From contig MAAQ01000016.1 in NCBI GenBank assembly GCA_002162685.1, forward strand, positions 124,001 through 188,000: DNA of 64,000 nucleotides, written 5' to 3'. This DNA is from Flavobacteriales bacterium 33_180_T64 (GTDB lineage: Bacteria > Bacteroidota > Bacteroidia > Flavobacteriales > Flavobacteriaceae). The position numbers and the translations under genes are program-made. Each line of letters begins with the position of its first letter. Positions within the stretch are counted from its first letter, which is position 1. The notes beneath the pieces are model-generated. The model was not told where the DNA came from. It did no database searches and saw only the letters and a list, made by a program, of their open reading frames with translations. Shown here in pieces: positions 24,428 through 33,431 of the stretch.

Positions 24428-26945
24428 ATTACTCTTAATAGGTTGGGATGCTGCAGATTGGAAAATTATAGGGCCTTTATTGGCTAAAGGACAAATGCCA
24501 GCACTCAAACAAATGATTGATAAAGGTGTCTATGGAAATATGAGCACCATGAACCCGCCATATTCTCCTATGTTATGGTCTAGTGTAGCAACAGGAAAAA
24601 CACCTGATAAGCATGGAGTGTTAGGTTTTATTGAGCCATTAGAAGATAATAGTGGTGTGCGTCCAGTTACAGTTAATTCTAGAAAAGTAAAGGCTTTATG
24701 GAATATTCTACATAACAAAGGTTATAAAAGTAATTTAGTAGGATGGTGGCCAAGTTTTCCTGCTGAACCTATTAATGGTGTTGTAATAACTGATAAATTC
24801 CAAAAAGTATCTATAGATCCCAAAAAACAAAAACCGATGGTCAAAGGTACTATTCATCCAAAATCTGTAGAGAAAGATTTTAAGGATTTGAGAATGTTCC
24901 CTTATGAAATAACTAGTGAGCATGTTTTACCATTTATTCCACAAGCAGCTCAAATTGACCAGAAAAAAAATAAAGGATTAACACCTATTGCAAAAATTAT
25001 TTCTGAAAATGTATCAATTCATAACGCTACAACTAAACTATTAAGAACTACCGAATGGGATTTTATGGCTGTGTATTATGATTTAATTGATCATTTTTGC
25101 CATTCATATATGAAATTTCACCCACCAAAACTTAATGGTATTCATGAGGATCAATATGAAATATATAAAGATGCTGTTGTAGGTGCTTATCGTTTTCAAG
25201 ATATGATGCTTGAGAGGACTTTAGAATTAGTTGATGATGAGACAACAGTAATTGTAATGTCTGATCATGGTTTTGAGTCTGGTGATAAGCGATTATTAGT
25301 TATGCCAAAAGTTCAAGCAGCAGCAGCAATGGATCATAGGCAATTTGGAATGTTTGTTGCTATGGGCCCAAACATTAAAACTAACGAAAAAGTTTATGGT
25401 CTAGGGTTAATTGATATTGCACCAACAATTTTACACCATTTCAATCTGCCAGTTGGAGAAGATATGGATGGAAAGGTCGCTTTAGATATTTTCAAAAAGA
25501 ATAGCGATGTAAAATACATTAAAAGCTGGGAAGATGTTAAAGGAGATTTCGCGGAAATAGAGAAGGGTAATAATGTTGACTCTTTTACAGATCAAGAAAC
25601 TATGGAGCAACTCATTGAATTGGGCTACATAGAAAAACCAGATGAGAAAATAGAAACCTCTGTTAGAAAAACAAAATGTGATTTAAAGCATAATTTAGCT
25701 AGAGTTTATATGGGCAAAAAAAACCATGAAAAAGCTAAAGAAATATTATTAGAACTTATTCAAGAAAAAGATCCAATAGATACAAGTGCATACTATATGG
25801 ATTTGGTAGGTTTAAGCCTAGAAAGAAAAGAATATGATCTTGCGCAATCTTATTTAGATACACTGAAAAATTTAAAAACAGATGTTAAATATGCACTATT
25901 CTTTTCTGAAGCTGCGATATTGACAGGTAATGGAAAAGTGGTTAAAGCTTTAGAAGTTCTTGAAAAAGCAAGAGATGATAATAGGCAAAACAATTCAGAA
26001 ATATGGTATAGAATAGGTGTGATAAATCATAGTTTGGGAAAGTTTTTAGAGGCTCAAATAGCTTATGATAAAGCCATTGAGATTGAGCCTGATAAAGCGA
26101 AGTTTCATACTGCATTAGCAGAAAATTTAATTGAGGTTAGTGAATTTGAAGACGCTGTAGAATCTGCTTTAACAAGTATTGAATTGGTTAAATATTATTC
26201 AAAAGCACACTATGTTTTAGGAAGGGCATTAGATAAACTTGGAGATTTTGAAAATGCTAAAATAGCTTATGAAACGGCGTCTAGATTAACTCCGCGAACA
26301 TTTCACCGTGCAGAAAAAGCACTTGAAAATCTAGAAGGTAAATTAAGTGAAACCATGCAATTAGTTGATAAAAAATCTGATACGTATAAAGAAGATCAAA
26401 TAATAGTAGTTTCTGGTCTCCCTCGTTCTGGTACGTCATTGATGATGCAAATGTTAAACAAAGGCGGTGTTAAGATTTTAACTGATAGTAATAGAAAAGC
26501 CGATGAATCTAATCCTAAAGGATACTATGAGTATGATCCTGTCATGTCAATACATAAAGATAATTCTTGGTTAGTAAACGCTAAAGATAAATCGGTGAAA
26601 GTGGTTGCTCCGTTACTTAAATTTTTAGACTCTCAATACCGATATAAAGTGATATTTATGAATCGAGATTTAAATGAGATTATTAAATCTCAACAAATTA
26701 TGATTGGAAAGAATCCTAATGATTTACCAATAAAACTTTTTGAAGCATATAAAAAACAATTTGAGAAAGTAGAACTATGGAAAAATAAAGAACCTGGAGT
26801 TGAAATAATCTATGTAGATTACAAAGATGTTTTAAATAATACAGAAGCAACGATAGAAAAAGTAATGTCGTTTTTAGGCTTAACTTTAGACCATCATAAA
26901 ATGGCATCTTGTGTTGATCAAAAACTATACAGAAACAAATCGTAA
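24414..26945 (+). CDS. Phosphodiesterase/alkaline-phosphatase-superfamily - TPR - sulfotransferase fusion
   Basis: An 843-aa, apparently cytoplasmic protein (no signal peptide). Residues 1 to about 380 form a type I phosphodiesterase/nucleotide pyrophosphatase domain: metal ligand Asp12 in IGWDAADW, probable nucleophile Ser51 in PPYSPMLWSS, and Asp284-His285 in MSDHGFESG. Residues about 415-640 are TPR repeats (AYYMDLVGLSLERKEYDLAQ, EIWYRIGVINHSLGKFLEAQ). Residues about 660-843 are a sulfotransferase domain with the PAPS 5'-phosphate loop GLPRSGTS at 668-675 and a 3'-phosphate-like RDLNEIIKSQ segment. Each domain is a known family; the combination suggests handling of a sulfated or phosphorylated substrate, but none can be named. 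Confidence 0.85.
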   Translation: MGKNKLLLIGWDAADWKIIGPLLAKGQMPALKQMIDKGVYGNMSTMNPPYSPMLWSSVATGKTPDKHGVLGFIEPLEDNSGVRPVTVNSRKVKALWNILHNKGYKSNLVGWWPSFPAEPINGVVITDKFQKVSIDPKKQKPMVKGTIHPKSVEKDFKDLRMFPYEITSEHVLPFIPQAAQIDQKKNKGLTPIAKIISENVSIHNATTKLLRTTEWDFMAVYYDLIDHFCHSYMKFHPPKLNGIHEDQYEIYKDAVVGAYRFQDMMLERTLELVDDETTVIVMSDHGFESGDKRLLVMPKVQAAAAMDHRQFGMFVAMGPNIKTNEKVYGLGLIDIAPTILHHFNLPVGEDMDGKVALDIFKKNSDVKYIKSWEDVKGDFAEIEKGNNVDSFTDQETMEQLIELGYIEKPDEKIETSVRKTKCDLKHNLARVYMGKKNHEKAKEILLELIQEKDPIDTSAYYMDLVGLSLERKEYDLAQSYLDTLKNLKTDVKYALFFSEAAILTGNGKVVKALEVLEKARDDNRQNNSEIWYRIGVINHSLGKFLEAQIAYDKAIEIEPDKAKFHTALAENLIEVSEFEDAVESALTSIELVKYYSKAHYVLGRALDKLGDFENAKIAYETASRLTPRTFHRAEKALENLEGKLSETMQLVDKKSDTYKEDQIIVVSGLPRSGTSLMMQMLNKGGVKILTDSNRKADESNPKGYYEYDPVMSIHKDNSWLVNAKDKSVKVVAPLLKFLDSQYRYKVIFMNRDLNEIIKSQQIMIGKNPNDLPIKLFEAYKKQFEKVELWKNKEPGVEIIYVDYKDVLNNTEATIEKVMSFLGLTLDHHKMASCVDQKLYRNKS

Positions 26946-27008
26946 AATTTAGTATTAAATTTTAACGAATTATTATTAGTATTTTATTGCTATAACTACT
27001 TAATTAGT

Positions 27009-27016
27009 AGTTTTGT
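27009..27016 (+). promoter_or_regulatory. -7 box of the polyprenyl synthase gene
   Basis: TAGTTTTG, an exact TAnnTTTG match, about 30 nt upstream of the TTG start codon. Confidence 0.45.
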
Positions 27017-27045
27017 AATATACTTGCAAATATAAACTGGCCTAA

Positions 27046-28023
27046 TTGAAGATTACCGAACAAATAAAACAACCTATAGCGTATGAAATGGAACTTTTTG
27101 AACAAAAGTTTCTATTGTCAATGGCTAGTAAAGTTGCCTTATTAAATCGTATTACACATTATATTGTTAACCGAAAAGGAAAACAAATGCGACCAATGTT
27201 TGTGTTTTTGGTAGCTAAAATGGTAGATAACGGTCAAGTAAGTGAACGTACGTATAGAGGTGCTGCTGTTATAGAGTTAATTCATACAGCGACTCTAGTT
27301 CATGATGATGTTGTCGATGATAGTAATCGACGACGAGGCTTTTTTTCTGTAAATGCTTTATGGAAAAATAAAATTGCTGTGCTTATAGGTGATTATTTAT
27401 TGTCTAAAGGTTTATTGCTTTCTATTGATAATAACGATTTCGATCTGCTTAAGATTATATCTGTTGCCGTAAGAGAGATGAGTGAAGGCGAATTACTTCA
27501 GATAGAAAAAGCACGACAATTAGATATTACAGAAGATATATACTATGATATCATTAGACAAAAAACGGCTACACTTATTGCAGCTTGTTGTAGTCTTGGG
27601 GCTGCTTCAGTAAAACCTAATACTATAGATGTAGAATCTATGCGGAAATTTGGAGAGCTTATCGGTATGGCATTTCAAATTAAAGATGATTTATTTGATT
27701 ATGGTGCAGAGGCTATTGGGAAACCAACAGGTATAGATATTAAAGAGCAAAAAATGACACTCCCCTTAATACATGTTCTAAATAACTGTACAAAAAAAGA
27801 AAAATCTTGGCTAATCAATTCTGTCAAGAAGCATAATAAAGATAAAAAGCGGGTTAAAGAGGTGATTGCTTTTGTGAAAGCTAATAATGGTTTAGATTAT
27901 GCAATCAATAAAATGAAAGCATTTCAGGTTGAAGCATTACAAATTTTAGATACCTATCCAGAATCCGAATATAAATCTGCACTACGATTAATGGTGAATT
28001 ATGTCATTGATAGAAAAAAATAA
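27046..28023 (+). CDS. Trans-polyprenyl diphosphate synthase
   Basis: Head-to-tail prenyl chain elongation, most likely making the side chain of menaquinone. The first Asp-rich motif is HDDVVDDSNRRRG around residue 87 and the second IKDDLFDYGAE near 209. The length (325 aa) fits octaprenyl/solanesyl synthases. The start codon is TTG; no ATG is better placed before the conserved N-terminal helix. Chain length cannot be read with confidence from the sequence. Confidence 0.9.
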   Translation: MKITEQIKQPIAYEMELFEQKFLLSMASKVALLNRITHYIVNRKGKQMRPMFVFLVAKMVDNGQVSERTYRGAAVIELIHTATLVHDDVVDDSNRRRGFFSVNALWKNKIAVLIGDYLLSKGLLLSIDNNDFDLLKIISVAVREMSEGELLQIEKARQLDITEDIYYDIIRQKTATLIAACCSLGAASVKPNTIDVESMRKFGELIGMAFQIKDDLFDYGAEAIGKPTGIDIKEQKMTLPLIHVLNNCTKKEKSWLINSVKKHNKDKKRVKEVIAFVKANNGLDYAINKMKAFQVEALQILDTYPESEYKSALRLMVNYVIDRKK

Positions 28024-28128
28024 CACAAAACACTTAAAATTAGAGTTTTAAATATTTTTTTTCATCTTTAGGCAACCTTTTTTGCTAAATGCGCGTCTTT
28101 ATAAATAGAAGACCAAACGAAAGCTACT

Positions 28129-28695
28129 TTGAAAGTCATTCAATTGCATCATAAAAACAATACATCGCTTATAAAAAAAGCAGCTAAAGGCAAACGCGAT
28201 GCTCAGCATACGCTGTTTGAAATTCATGCGCCAAAAATGCTAAGCGTTTGTAGGTATTATATAAAGGATATGCAAGATGCAGAATCGGTGATGTTAAATG
28301 GCTTTTTTAAAGCGTTTATAAATCTTAAAAATTTTAAAAATGAAGGCAGTTTTGAAGGTTGGTTAAGACGAATAATGGTCAGAGAATCTATTTCTTTTTT
28401 AAGACAAAAAAAACATGTAGAATTCTCAGTTGAGAATGAGTATTACCATCAAGAACACTATAATAATATAGAATCTCAGATCGAAGTTGCTCAAATTCAG
28501 CAAATCATTGATGAGCTTCCTGAAGGTTATAAAATGGTATTCGTTATGTATGCTATTGAAGGTTATAAGCATAAGGAAATTGCCGAAATACTAAATATTT
28601 CGCAAGGGACTTCAAAATCGCAATTATTTAAAGCAAGGCAAATGCTTCAGAAAAAAATTAAAGACATAAATACGACAAGTTATGGCTCCAATTAA
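28129..28695 (+). CDS. ECF-type RNA polymerase sigma factor
   Basis: A 188-aa sigma-70-family factor with region 2 (HAPKMLSVCRYYIKDMQDAESVM, about residues 28-50) and region 4 (VMYAIEGYKHKEIAEILNISQGTSKSQLFKAR, about 145-177). The start codon is TTG. The next gene overlaps it by 14 nt and encodes a protein with a single membrane helix, the usual place for an anti-sigma factor, and a barrel protein follows. Confidence 0.9.
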   Translation: MKVIQLHHKNNTSLIKKAAKGKRDAQHTLFEIHAPKMLSVCRYYIKDMQDAESVMLNGFFKAFINLKNFKNEGSFEGWLRRIMVRESISFLRQKKHVEFSVENEYYHQEHYNNIESQIEVAQIQQIIDELPEGYKMVFVMYAIEGYKHKEIAEILNISQGTSKSQLFKARQMLQKKIKDINTTSYGSN

Positions 28696-29500
28696 GTTTG
28701 ACAACACAATAAAAGATAAATTAGAAAAACGTGCATTGCAACCATCAAATGATGCTTGGGATAAGCTTTCTAATAGATTAGAGGATCACGATAAAAAGAA
28801 TTCTAGAGGATTGTTCCTGTATATTGGTTTAGCGGCAAGTATTGTAGGTGTTTTATTTGTAACAGCTATGTTTTTTAAATCCTCGGAACATAAAACAGTT
28901 GTTCCTAATGTTGTAGAGACTGAAATAGAACAATCGCAACATAATACTAAAGAAACGATTAAAATTCCTGAGAGTAGTGAAGCTGTAGTATCAACTTCAA
29001 ATCAAGAAAACAGTCAAATTAAACAAGAGCAAGTAATGACGCCATTTCAAAGTGCATTGCCATTAGAAAACAAACAAAAAACTGCAGCTAATTCAAAAGA
29101 GAAGAACGAACAATTAGTAAACAACAATGACCTCTTTAAAGATTTTAAAAATCAAGAAGTTGTGGCTGTCTCTAACAAGAAGAACAATAGAGAAGTAGTT
29201 GTTTTAAATGAGTTAAATTTCGAAGACACTAAAGTAATTGAAGTTGTAAATCAAATTAAAAAACTAGAGCTTGAAGGTGAAACTATAACAGATACTGAGA
29301 TAGATAACCTTTTAAAAAAAGCGCAAAAAGAAATTTTAAGAGACCACATGTATAATGAAGCTACACGAACAGTTGATGCAGAGGCTTTACTTCAAGACGT
29401 TGAAGCTGATCTCGAAACATCGTTTAGAACCAAAGTATTTGAAAGCTTAAAATCAAGTTATAAAACGGTAAAAACTGCAGTTGCCGAGCGTAACAATTAA
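28682..29500 (+). CDS. Probable anti-sigma factor, single-pass membrane protein
   Basis: A 272-aa protein whose first 40 residues are cytoplasmic (DNTIKDKLEKRALQPSNDAWDKLSNRLED), followed by one transmembrane helix (about 41-64) and a long charged periplasmic part. The N-terminal segment resembles those preceding the membrane helix in Bacteroidota sigma-linked proteins. I see no zinc-binding anti-sigma motif. The 14-nt overlap with the sigma gene and the membrane topology support the call; the sequence alone does not prove it. Confidence 0.65.
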   Translation: MAPIKFDNTIKDKLEKRALQPSNDAWDKLSNRLEDHDKKNSRGLFLYIGLAASIVGVLFVTAMFFKSSEHKTVVPNVVETEIEQSQHNTKETIKIPESSEAVVSTSNQENSQIKQEQVMTPFQSALPLENKQKTAANSKEKNEQLVNNNDLFKDFKNQEVVAVSNKKNNREVVVLNELNFEDTKVIEVVNQIKKLELEGETITDTEIDNLLKKAQKEILRDHMYNEATRTVDAEALLQDVEADLETSFRTKVFESLKSSYKTVKTAVAERNN

Positions 29501-29526
29501 ATAATCATCAATTAAAAACAAACATT

Positions 29527-30600
29527 ATGAACACTATCACAAAGTATGTAGTGCTACTCACCTTATGCTTTATTGTAAGCAATGTGAATGCTCAAGAACA
29601 AGAAACAGATACAATTACTAATGAGAAAATTAGTAATAAAATAACAACGTTACAAAACCTAAAGAGTACAATTCAAGAGGAAGAACGCGAATTTTTAAAA
29701 AAAGAAGTGGAGTTTATTAATCAACGTCTAGATAAAGGTGAGATTACTAAAGCAGAAGCTGAACAACTCAAAAAAGAAGTTGCAAAAAAACGTGCTTTAA
29801 ATATTGAAAATCGTTTAGCTATTATTGATAACAAGATTGAGCTTTTGAAGCGAAATGATGCAGATTATAAAGACGATGATAATGAATCTGTAAGTTTTGG
29901 GGTTAGTATAGGGAAGTTTACTGGCTTGACATTTAATTCTAAAAATAAACCGAGAAAATATGATAAACGTACCACTAGCGATTTTGTTTTTGCAATAGGT
30001 TTTAATAATGCTATTGGGGAAGGACAAAAAATAGGAGATGACTATACGTTTTTAAGTTCAGGTTTTGTTGAGTTAGGACATGCGTGGAAAACACGATTAT
30101 TTGAAAATTCAAATGCGGTTCGTTTAAAATATGGGTTTTCTTTTCAATGGAATAAGCTAACACCTAAAAATGATAAATATTTTGTTCAAAATGGAAATAC
30201 AACGACATTAGAAATTTTTCCTAGTGAATTAAAAGAATCGGAATTTAGAATCACAAACCTTGTGTTTCCTCTTCATTTCGAATTTGGACCTTCTAAAAAA
30301 ATAGAGCATAAAGACTATTTTAGATATAGTACATCAAATCATTTTAAAGTTGGGATTGGAGGTTATGCAGGTTTTAATATTGGAACGCAACAAAAGTTGA
30401 GATTTAAAGAAGATGGAGATCGTGTTAAAGAAAAGATTAGACGGAGTTATAATGCGTCGCCTTTTGTATATGGTTTAAGTGCTTATGTCGGTTATGGTAG
30501 TTTAGGGATTTATGCCAAATATGATTTAAGTCCTGTATTTAAAGATCAGACGGTTGATCAACATAACCTTTCAATGGGATTTAGATTTGATTTGGATTAG
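29527..30600 (+). CDS. Outer-membrane beta-barrel protein with N-terminal coiled coil
   Basis: A 357-aa protein with a signal peptide (VVLLTLCFIVSNVNAQ), a coiled-coil segment from about residue 35 to 115 (KEVEFINQRLDKGEITKAEAEQLKKE), then a Gly/aromatic-rich domain of alternating strands ending in FRFDLD. That ending is typical of an outer-membrane barrel in the PorT or porin-like superfamily. It is the third gene of the sigma-factor set, 26 nt downstream of the anti-sigma candidate, and may be a target or sensor of that system. Confidence 0.75.
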   Translation: MNTITKYVVLLTLCFIVSNVNAQEQETDTITNEKISNKITTLQNLKSTIQEEEREFLKKEVEFINQRLDKGEITKAEAEQLKKEVAKKRALNIENRLAIIDNKIELLKRNDADYKDDDNESVSFGVSIGKFTGLTFNSKNKPRKYDKRTTSDFVFAIGFNNAIGEGQKIGDDYTFLSSGFVELGHAWKTRLFENSNAVRLKYGFSFQWNKLTPKNDKYFVQNGNTTTLEIFPSELKESEFRITNLVFPLHFEFGPSKKIEHKDYFRYSTSNHFKVGIGGYAGFNIGTQQKLRFKEDGDRVKEKIRRSYNASPFVYGLSAYVGYGSLGIYAKYDLSPVFKDQTVDQHNLSMGFRFDLD

Positions 30601-30619
30601 TCTGTTTATATGCCTAATT

Positions 30620-30655
30620 AAAAAGCTTCATTTACTTTAGTAGTGGAGCTTTTTT
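30620..30655 (+). terminator. Terminator after the barrel protein gene
   Basis: Stem AAAAGCTTC with GGAGCTTTT (one G-U pair), followed by a T run, about 25 nt after the stop codon. Confidence 0.8.
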
Positions 30656-30672
30656 GTTACCTAATAATACCC

Positions 30673-30680
30673 TAAATTTG
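30673..30680 (+). promoter_or_regulatory. -7 box of dnaG
   Basis: TAAATTTG, an exact TAnnTTTG match, 22 nt upstream of the TTG start codon of dnaG. Confidence 0.5.
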
Positions 30681-30702
30681 AATCCTATAATTATGTCGTA
30701 AA

Positions 30703-32670
30703 TTGATATCAAAATCCTCCATAGAACAAGTATTTGAAACCGCTCGCGTAGAAGAAGTGATTGGTGATTTTGTACAACTCAAAAAATCAGGAAGTAATTT
30801 TAAAGGCTTGAGTCCGTTTAGTGATGAACGCTCTCCTAGTTTCATGGTGTCTCCTGTAAAGCAGATTTGGAAAGATTTTTCCAGTGGAAAAGGCGGTAAT
30901 GCAGTCACGTTTTTGATGGAGCATGAACACTTCACCTATCCTGAAGCTATAAAATATCTTGCTAAAAAGTATAATATTGAAATTGAAGAAACCGAACAAA
31001 CCGACGAGCAAAAGCAAGAAGCTAATGAACGTGAAAGTTTGTATCTAGTTAATGAGTTTGCTAAAGATTACTTTGAACGCACTATGTTTAAAACCGACCA
31101 AGGTCAAGCTATTGGTTTAAGTTATTTTAAAGAAAGAGGGTTTACAAATGAAACTATAAAGCAATTCAATTTAGGATATTCTCTTGACGAGTGGCAAGCT
31201 TTTACAGATGATGCTTTAAAAAAAGGATATCAATTAGAGTTTTTAGAGAAAACAGGACTAACCATTGTTAAATCTGAAAAAAGGTTTGACCGTTTTAAAG
31301 GTCGTGTTATGTTTCCTATTCACAGTATGAGTGGGCGTATTTTAGGCTTTGGTGGCCGCATTTTAAAAATTGATAAAAAAGCAGCAAAATACCTGAATTC
31401 TCCAGAGAGTGAAGTGTATCATAAAAGTAAAATTCTCTACGGAATTTACCATGCTAAACAGTCTATAGCTAAAGAGGATAATTGTTATTTGGTTGAAGGA
31501 TATACAGATGTAATTCAATTTTATCAAACCGGAATTAAAAATGTAGTAGCGTCTTCTGGAACAGCATTAACACCTGAGCAAATTAGACTTGTTAATCGGC
31601 TAACAAATAATATAACAGTACTTTTTGATGGTGACGCAGCAGGAATTAGAGCATCACTTCGCGGGATAGATTTGATTCTAGAGCAAGGAATGAATGTTAA
31701 GGTCTGTAGCTTTCCTGAGGGTGAAGATCCTGATAGCTTTGCAAAGCAAAATACGCTTGAAGAGTTGACAACTTACCTCAATGAAAGTTCTAAAGATTTT
31801 ATTCAATTTAAGGCTTCTTTGTTAATTAAAGATGCTAATAATGATCCCATAAAAAAAGCTGAAACGATTAGAGATATCGTGAATAGTATTTCTAAAATTC
31901 CTGATCAAATTAAAAAAGAGATTTATATTCAAGAGTGTTCTCGTATTATGGATATAAGTGAAGAGGTACTGTTTACTACACTTGCCCAAATTGATAAAAA
32001 GGATGTTCAGGAAACAAATAAAAGTTTTAAGTCACAGCAAAAAGCATTTGAGATTGTAAAACCAGAAGCTAAGGCACCAAAAATTGATTTACAATATGAA
32101 TTAGAGCGAAAGATAATCGAGATTTTATTGCTCTATGGGACTGAGAATGAAAATTTTGAAGACTTAATTTTAAAAGAAACTGATGATGGAGAGCTTCAAT
32201 TAGAACCTGTTGTCCATAAAGCTAGAGTTTTTGAGAAAATATATCTCGATTTGCAAGAAGATGAGATGCAGTTTTCTAATGCTAATTTTAAATTACTGTA
32301 TTATGCAATTATAGATACACTTCATCAGGATCCAGAATTTTCTACAAAGAATTTTGTTAATAGACTTGATCAGGAGTTAGCAAATGATGTTACAACTATC
32401 TTGATGAATGATGAACGTTATAGTTTGCATGATTGGGAGCGTAATCAGATTATTCCAAAAGAAAAAAAGCATACAGTTGCTCAATTAGTTACGCAAACTA
32501 TTTTAACATTACGATGTTATCTAATTGATAAAAAGGTTGCTGAATATCAAAATGATACCTTACGAAACGATACAGACTCTAGAAGTATTTTAGAGGACGT
32601 AAAAGATTATTTAGGCTTAAAAATGCTACTCTCAAGAAAACTTGGTAAAGTCGTTGGAGGAAAAGTCTAG
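30703..32670 (+). CDS. dnaG: DNA primase, zinc ligands replaced
   Basis: Synthesises RNA primers for replication. At 655 aa it is a full-length DnaG, with the TOPRIM core (YLVEGYTDVIQFYQTG near residue 262, VLFDGDAAGIRAS near 306) and a C-terminal helicase-interaction region. The N-terminal zinc-finger fold is recognisable but its ligands are gone: the usual CPFH is SPFS and the usual CFGC-like segment reads DFSSGKGG. Flanking residues (GLSPFSDERSPSFMVSP, VTFLMEHEHF) are well conserved, so this is a real zinc-less variant and not a frameshift. The start codon is TTG. It overlaps the convergent regulator gene by 4 nt. Confidence 0.93.
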   Translation: MISKSSIEQVFETARVEEVIGDFVQLKKSGSNFKGLSPFSDERSPSFMVSPVKQIWKDFSSGKGGNAVTFLMEHEHFTYPEAIKYLAKKYNIEIEETEQTDEQKQEANERESLYLVNEFAKDYFERTMFKTDQGQAIGLSYFKERGFTNETIKQFNLGYSLDEWQAFTDDALKKGYQLEFLEKTGLTIVKSEKRFDRFKGRVMFPIHSMSGRILGFGGRILKIDKKAAKYLNSPESEVYHKSKILYGIYHAKQSIAKEDNCYLVEGYTDVIQFYQTGIKNVVASSGTALTPEQIRLVNRLTNNITVLFDGDAAGIRASLRGIDLILEQGMNVKVCSFPEGEDPDSFAKQNTLEELTTYLNESSKDFIQFKASLLIKDANNDPIKKAETIRDIVNSISKIPDQIKKEIYIQECSRIMDISEEVLFTTLAQIDKKDVQETNKSFKSQQKAFEIVKPEAKAPKIDLQYELERKIIEILLLYGTENENFEDLILKETDDGELQLEPVVHKARVFEKIYLDLQEDEMQFSNANFKLLYYAIIDTLHQDPEFSTKNFVNRLDQELANDVTTILMNDERYSLHDWERNQIIPKEKKHTVAQLVTQTILTLRCYLIDKKVAEYQNDTLRNDTDSRSILEDVKDYLGLKMLLSRKLGKVVGGKV

Positions 32671-33296
32671 GTTATATCTAGCTGCTTTCCTTGGTTAACT
32701 AAATCAATTAGGTTAGTAACGTTCAGCTTTTTAAATAACCTAGCCTTGTATGTACTTACCGTTTTTTCATTAATATCAAGCTCTTGAGCGATTTCTTTAT
32801 TCTTTTTACCAGATGATAACAGTTTTAAAACTTCAACCTCTCGAGTTGACAAGCGCTTGTATATTCTAGTTTTAGACTGTTTTGTGTCATTGTAATTAAG
32901 ATGTTTAGACATTTTATCACTTAAGTAAATTTCACCTTCGTGTGCTAATTTAATGGCTTTAATAATTACATCTATTGACTCAGATTTAGATACATAACCA
33001 GAAGCTCCGGCTTTAATTGTGCTTATTGCGTAGATTTCTTCAGGATGATAGCTAAACATGATGATGTTAATGTGGCTATGTTCTTTTTTTATAGCTCTAA
33101 GAGCTGTAATTCCATTGAGTTCAGGGAGTTCGATTTCTGAAATAATGACATCAACATCATGACGTCTTACAAATTCAAAAATTTCGACACCACTTCCGAC
33201 AGTGCCGATAATTTGGATATCTGCATGATTTTTAAACAATAATTGAAATCCAGTAGTTACAATGGGATGGTTGTCAACGACTAGTACCTTGATCAT
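32667..33296 (-). CDS. NarL/FixJ-type response regulator with atypical receiver
   Basis: A 209-aa protein with an N-terminal receiver domain and a C-terminal LuxR-type HTH (LSTREVEVLKLLSSGKKNKEIAQEL, near residue 150). In the receiver the second acidic-pocket residue is Asn9 (VVDNHP) and the phosphoacceptor position holds Glu54 (IISEIELPELNG) instead of Asp, while Lys104 is kept. Such a receiver is unlikely to be phosphorylated in the usual way and may be constitutively active-like. No histidine kinase gene is adjacent. Confidence 0.88.
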   Translation of the reverse strand: MIKVLVVDNHPIVTTGFQLLFKNHADIQIIGTVGSGVEIFEFVRRHDVDVIISEIELPELNGITALRAIKKEHSHINIIMFSYHPEEIYAISTIKAGASGYVSKSESIDVIIKAIKLAHEGEIYLSDKMSKHLNYNDTKQSKTRIYKRLSTREVEVLKLLSSGKKNKEIAQELDINEKTVSTYKARLFKKLNVTNLIDLVNQGKQLDIT

Positions 33297-33431
33297 AATA
33301 CATAATTAATTGGTTGGTTAGTATTGGATACCAGAACTTATTTTAAATAAATTCAAGGATGTGGAGATTTGCGTTGCAAATTTAGTAAAAAAAACAATAT
33401 AATCAGCATTTTTCAGAAGAAAACTCAATAA

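Noticed and set aside
26942-26965. Terminator after the phosphodiesterase fusion gene
   Set aside because: The AT-only hairpin AAAATTTA/TAAATTTT has no G/C pairs and no T tract; too weak to call.
31390-31425. GTGAAGTG copy inside dnaG as a LytTR site
   Set aside because: It is a single copy inside coding sequence without a second repeat 21 bp away.
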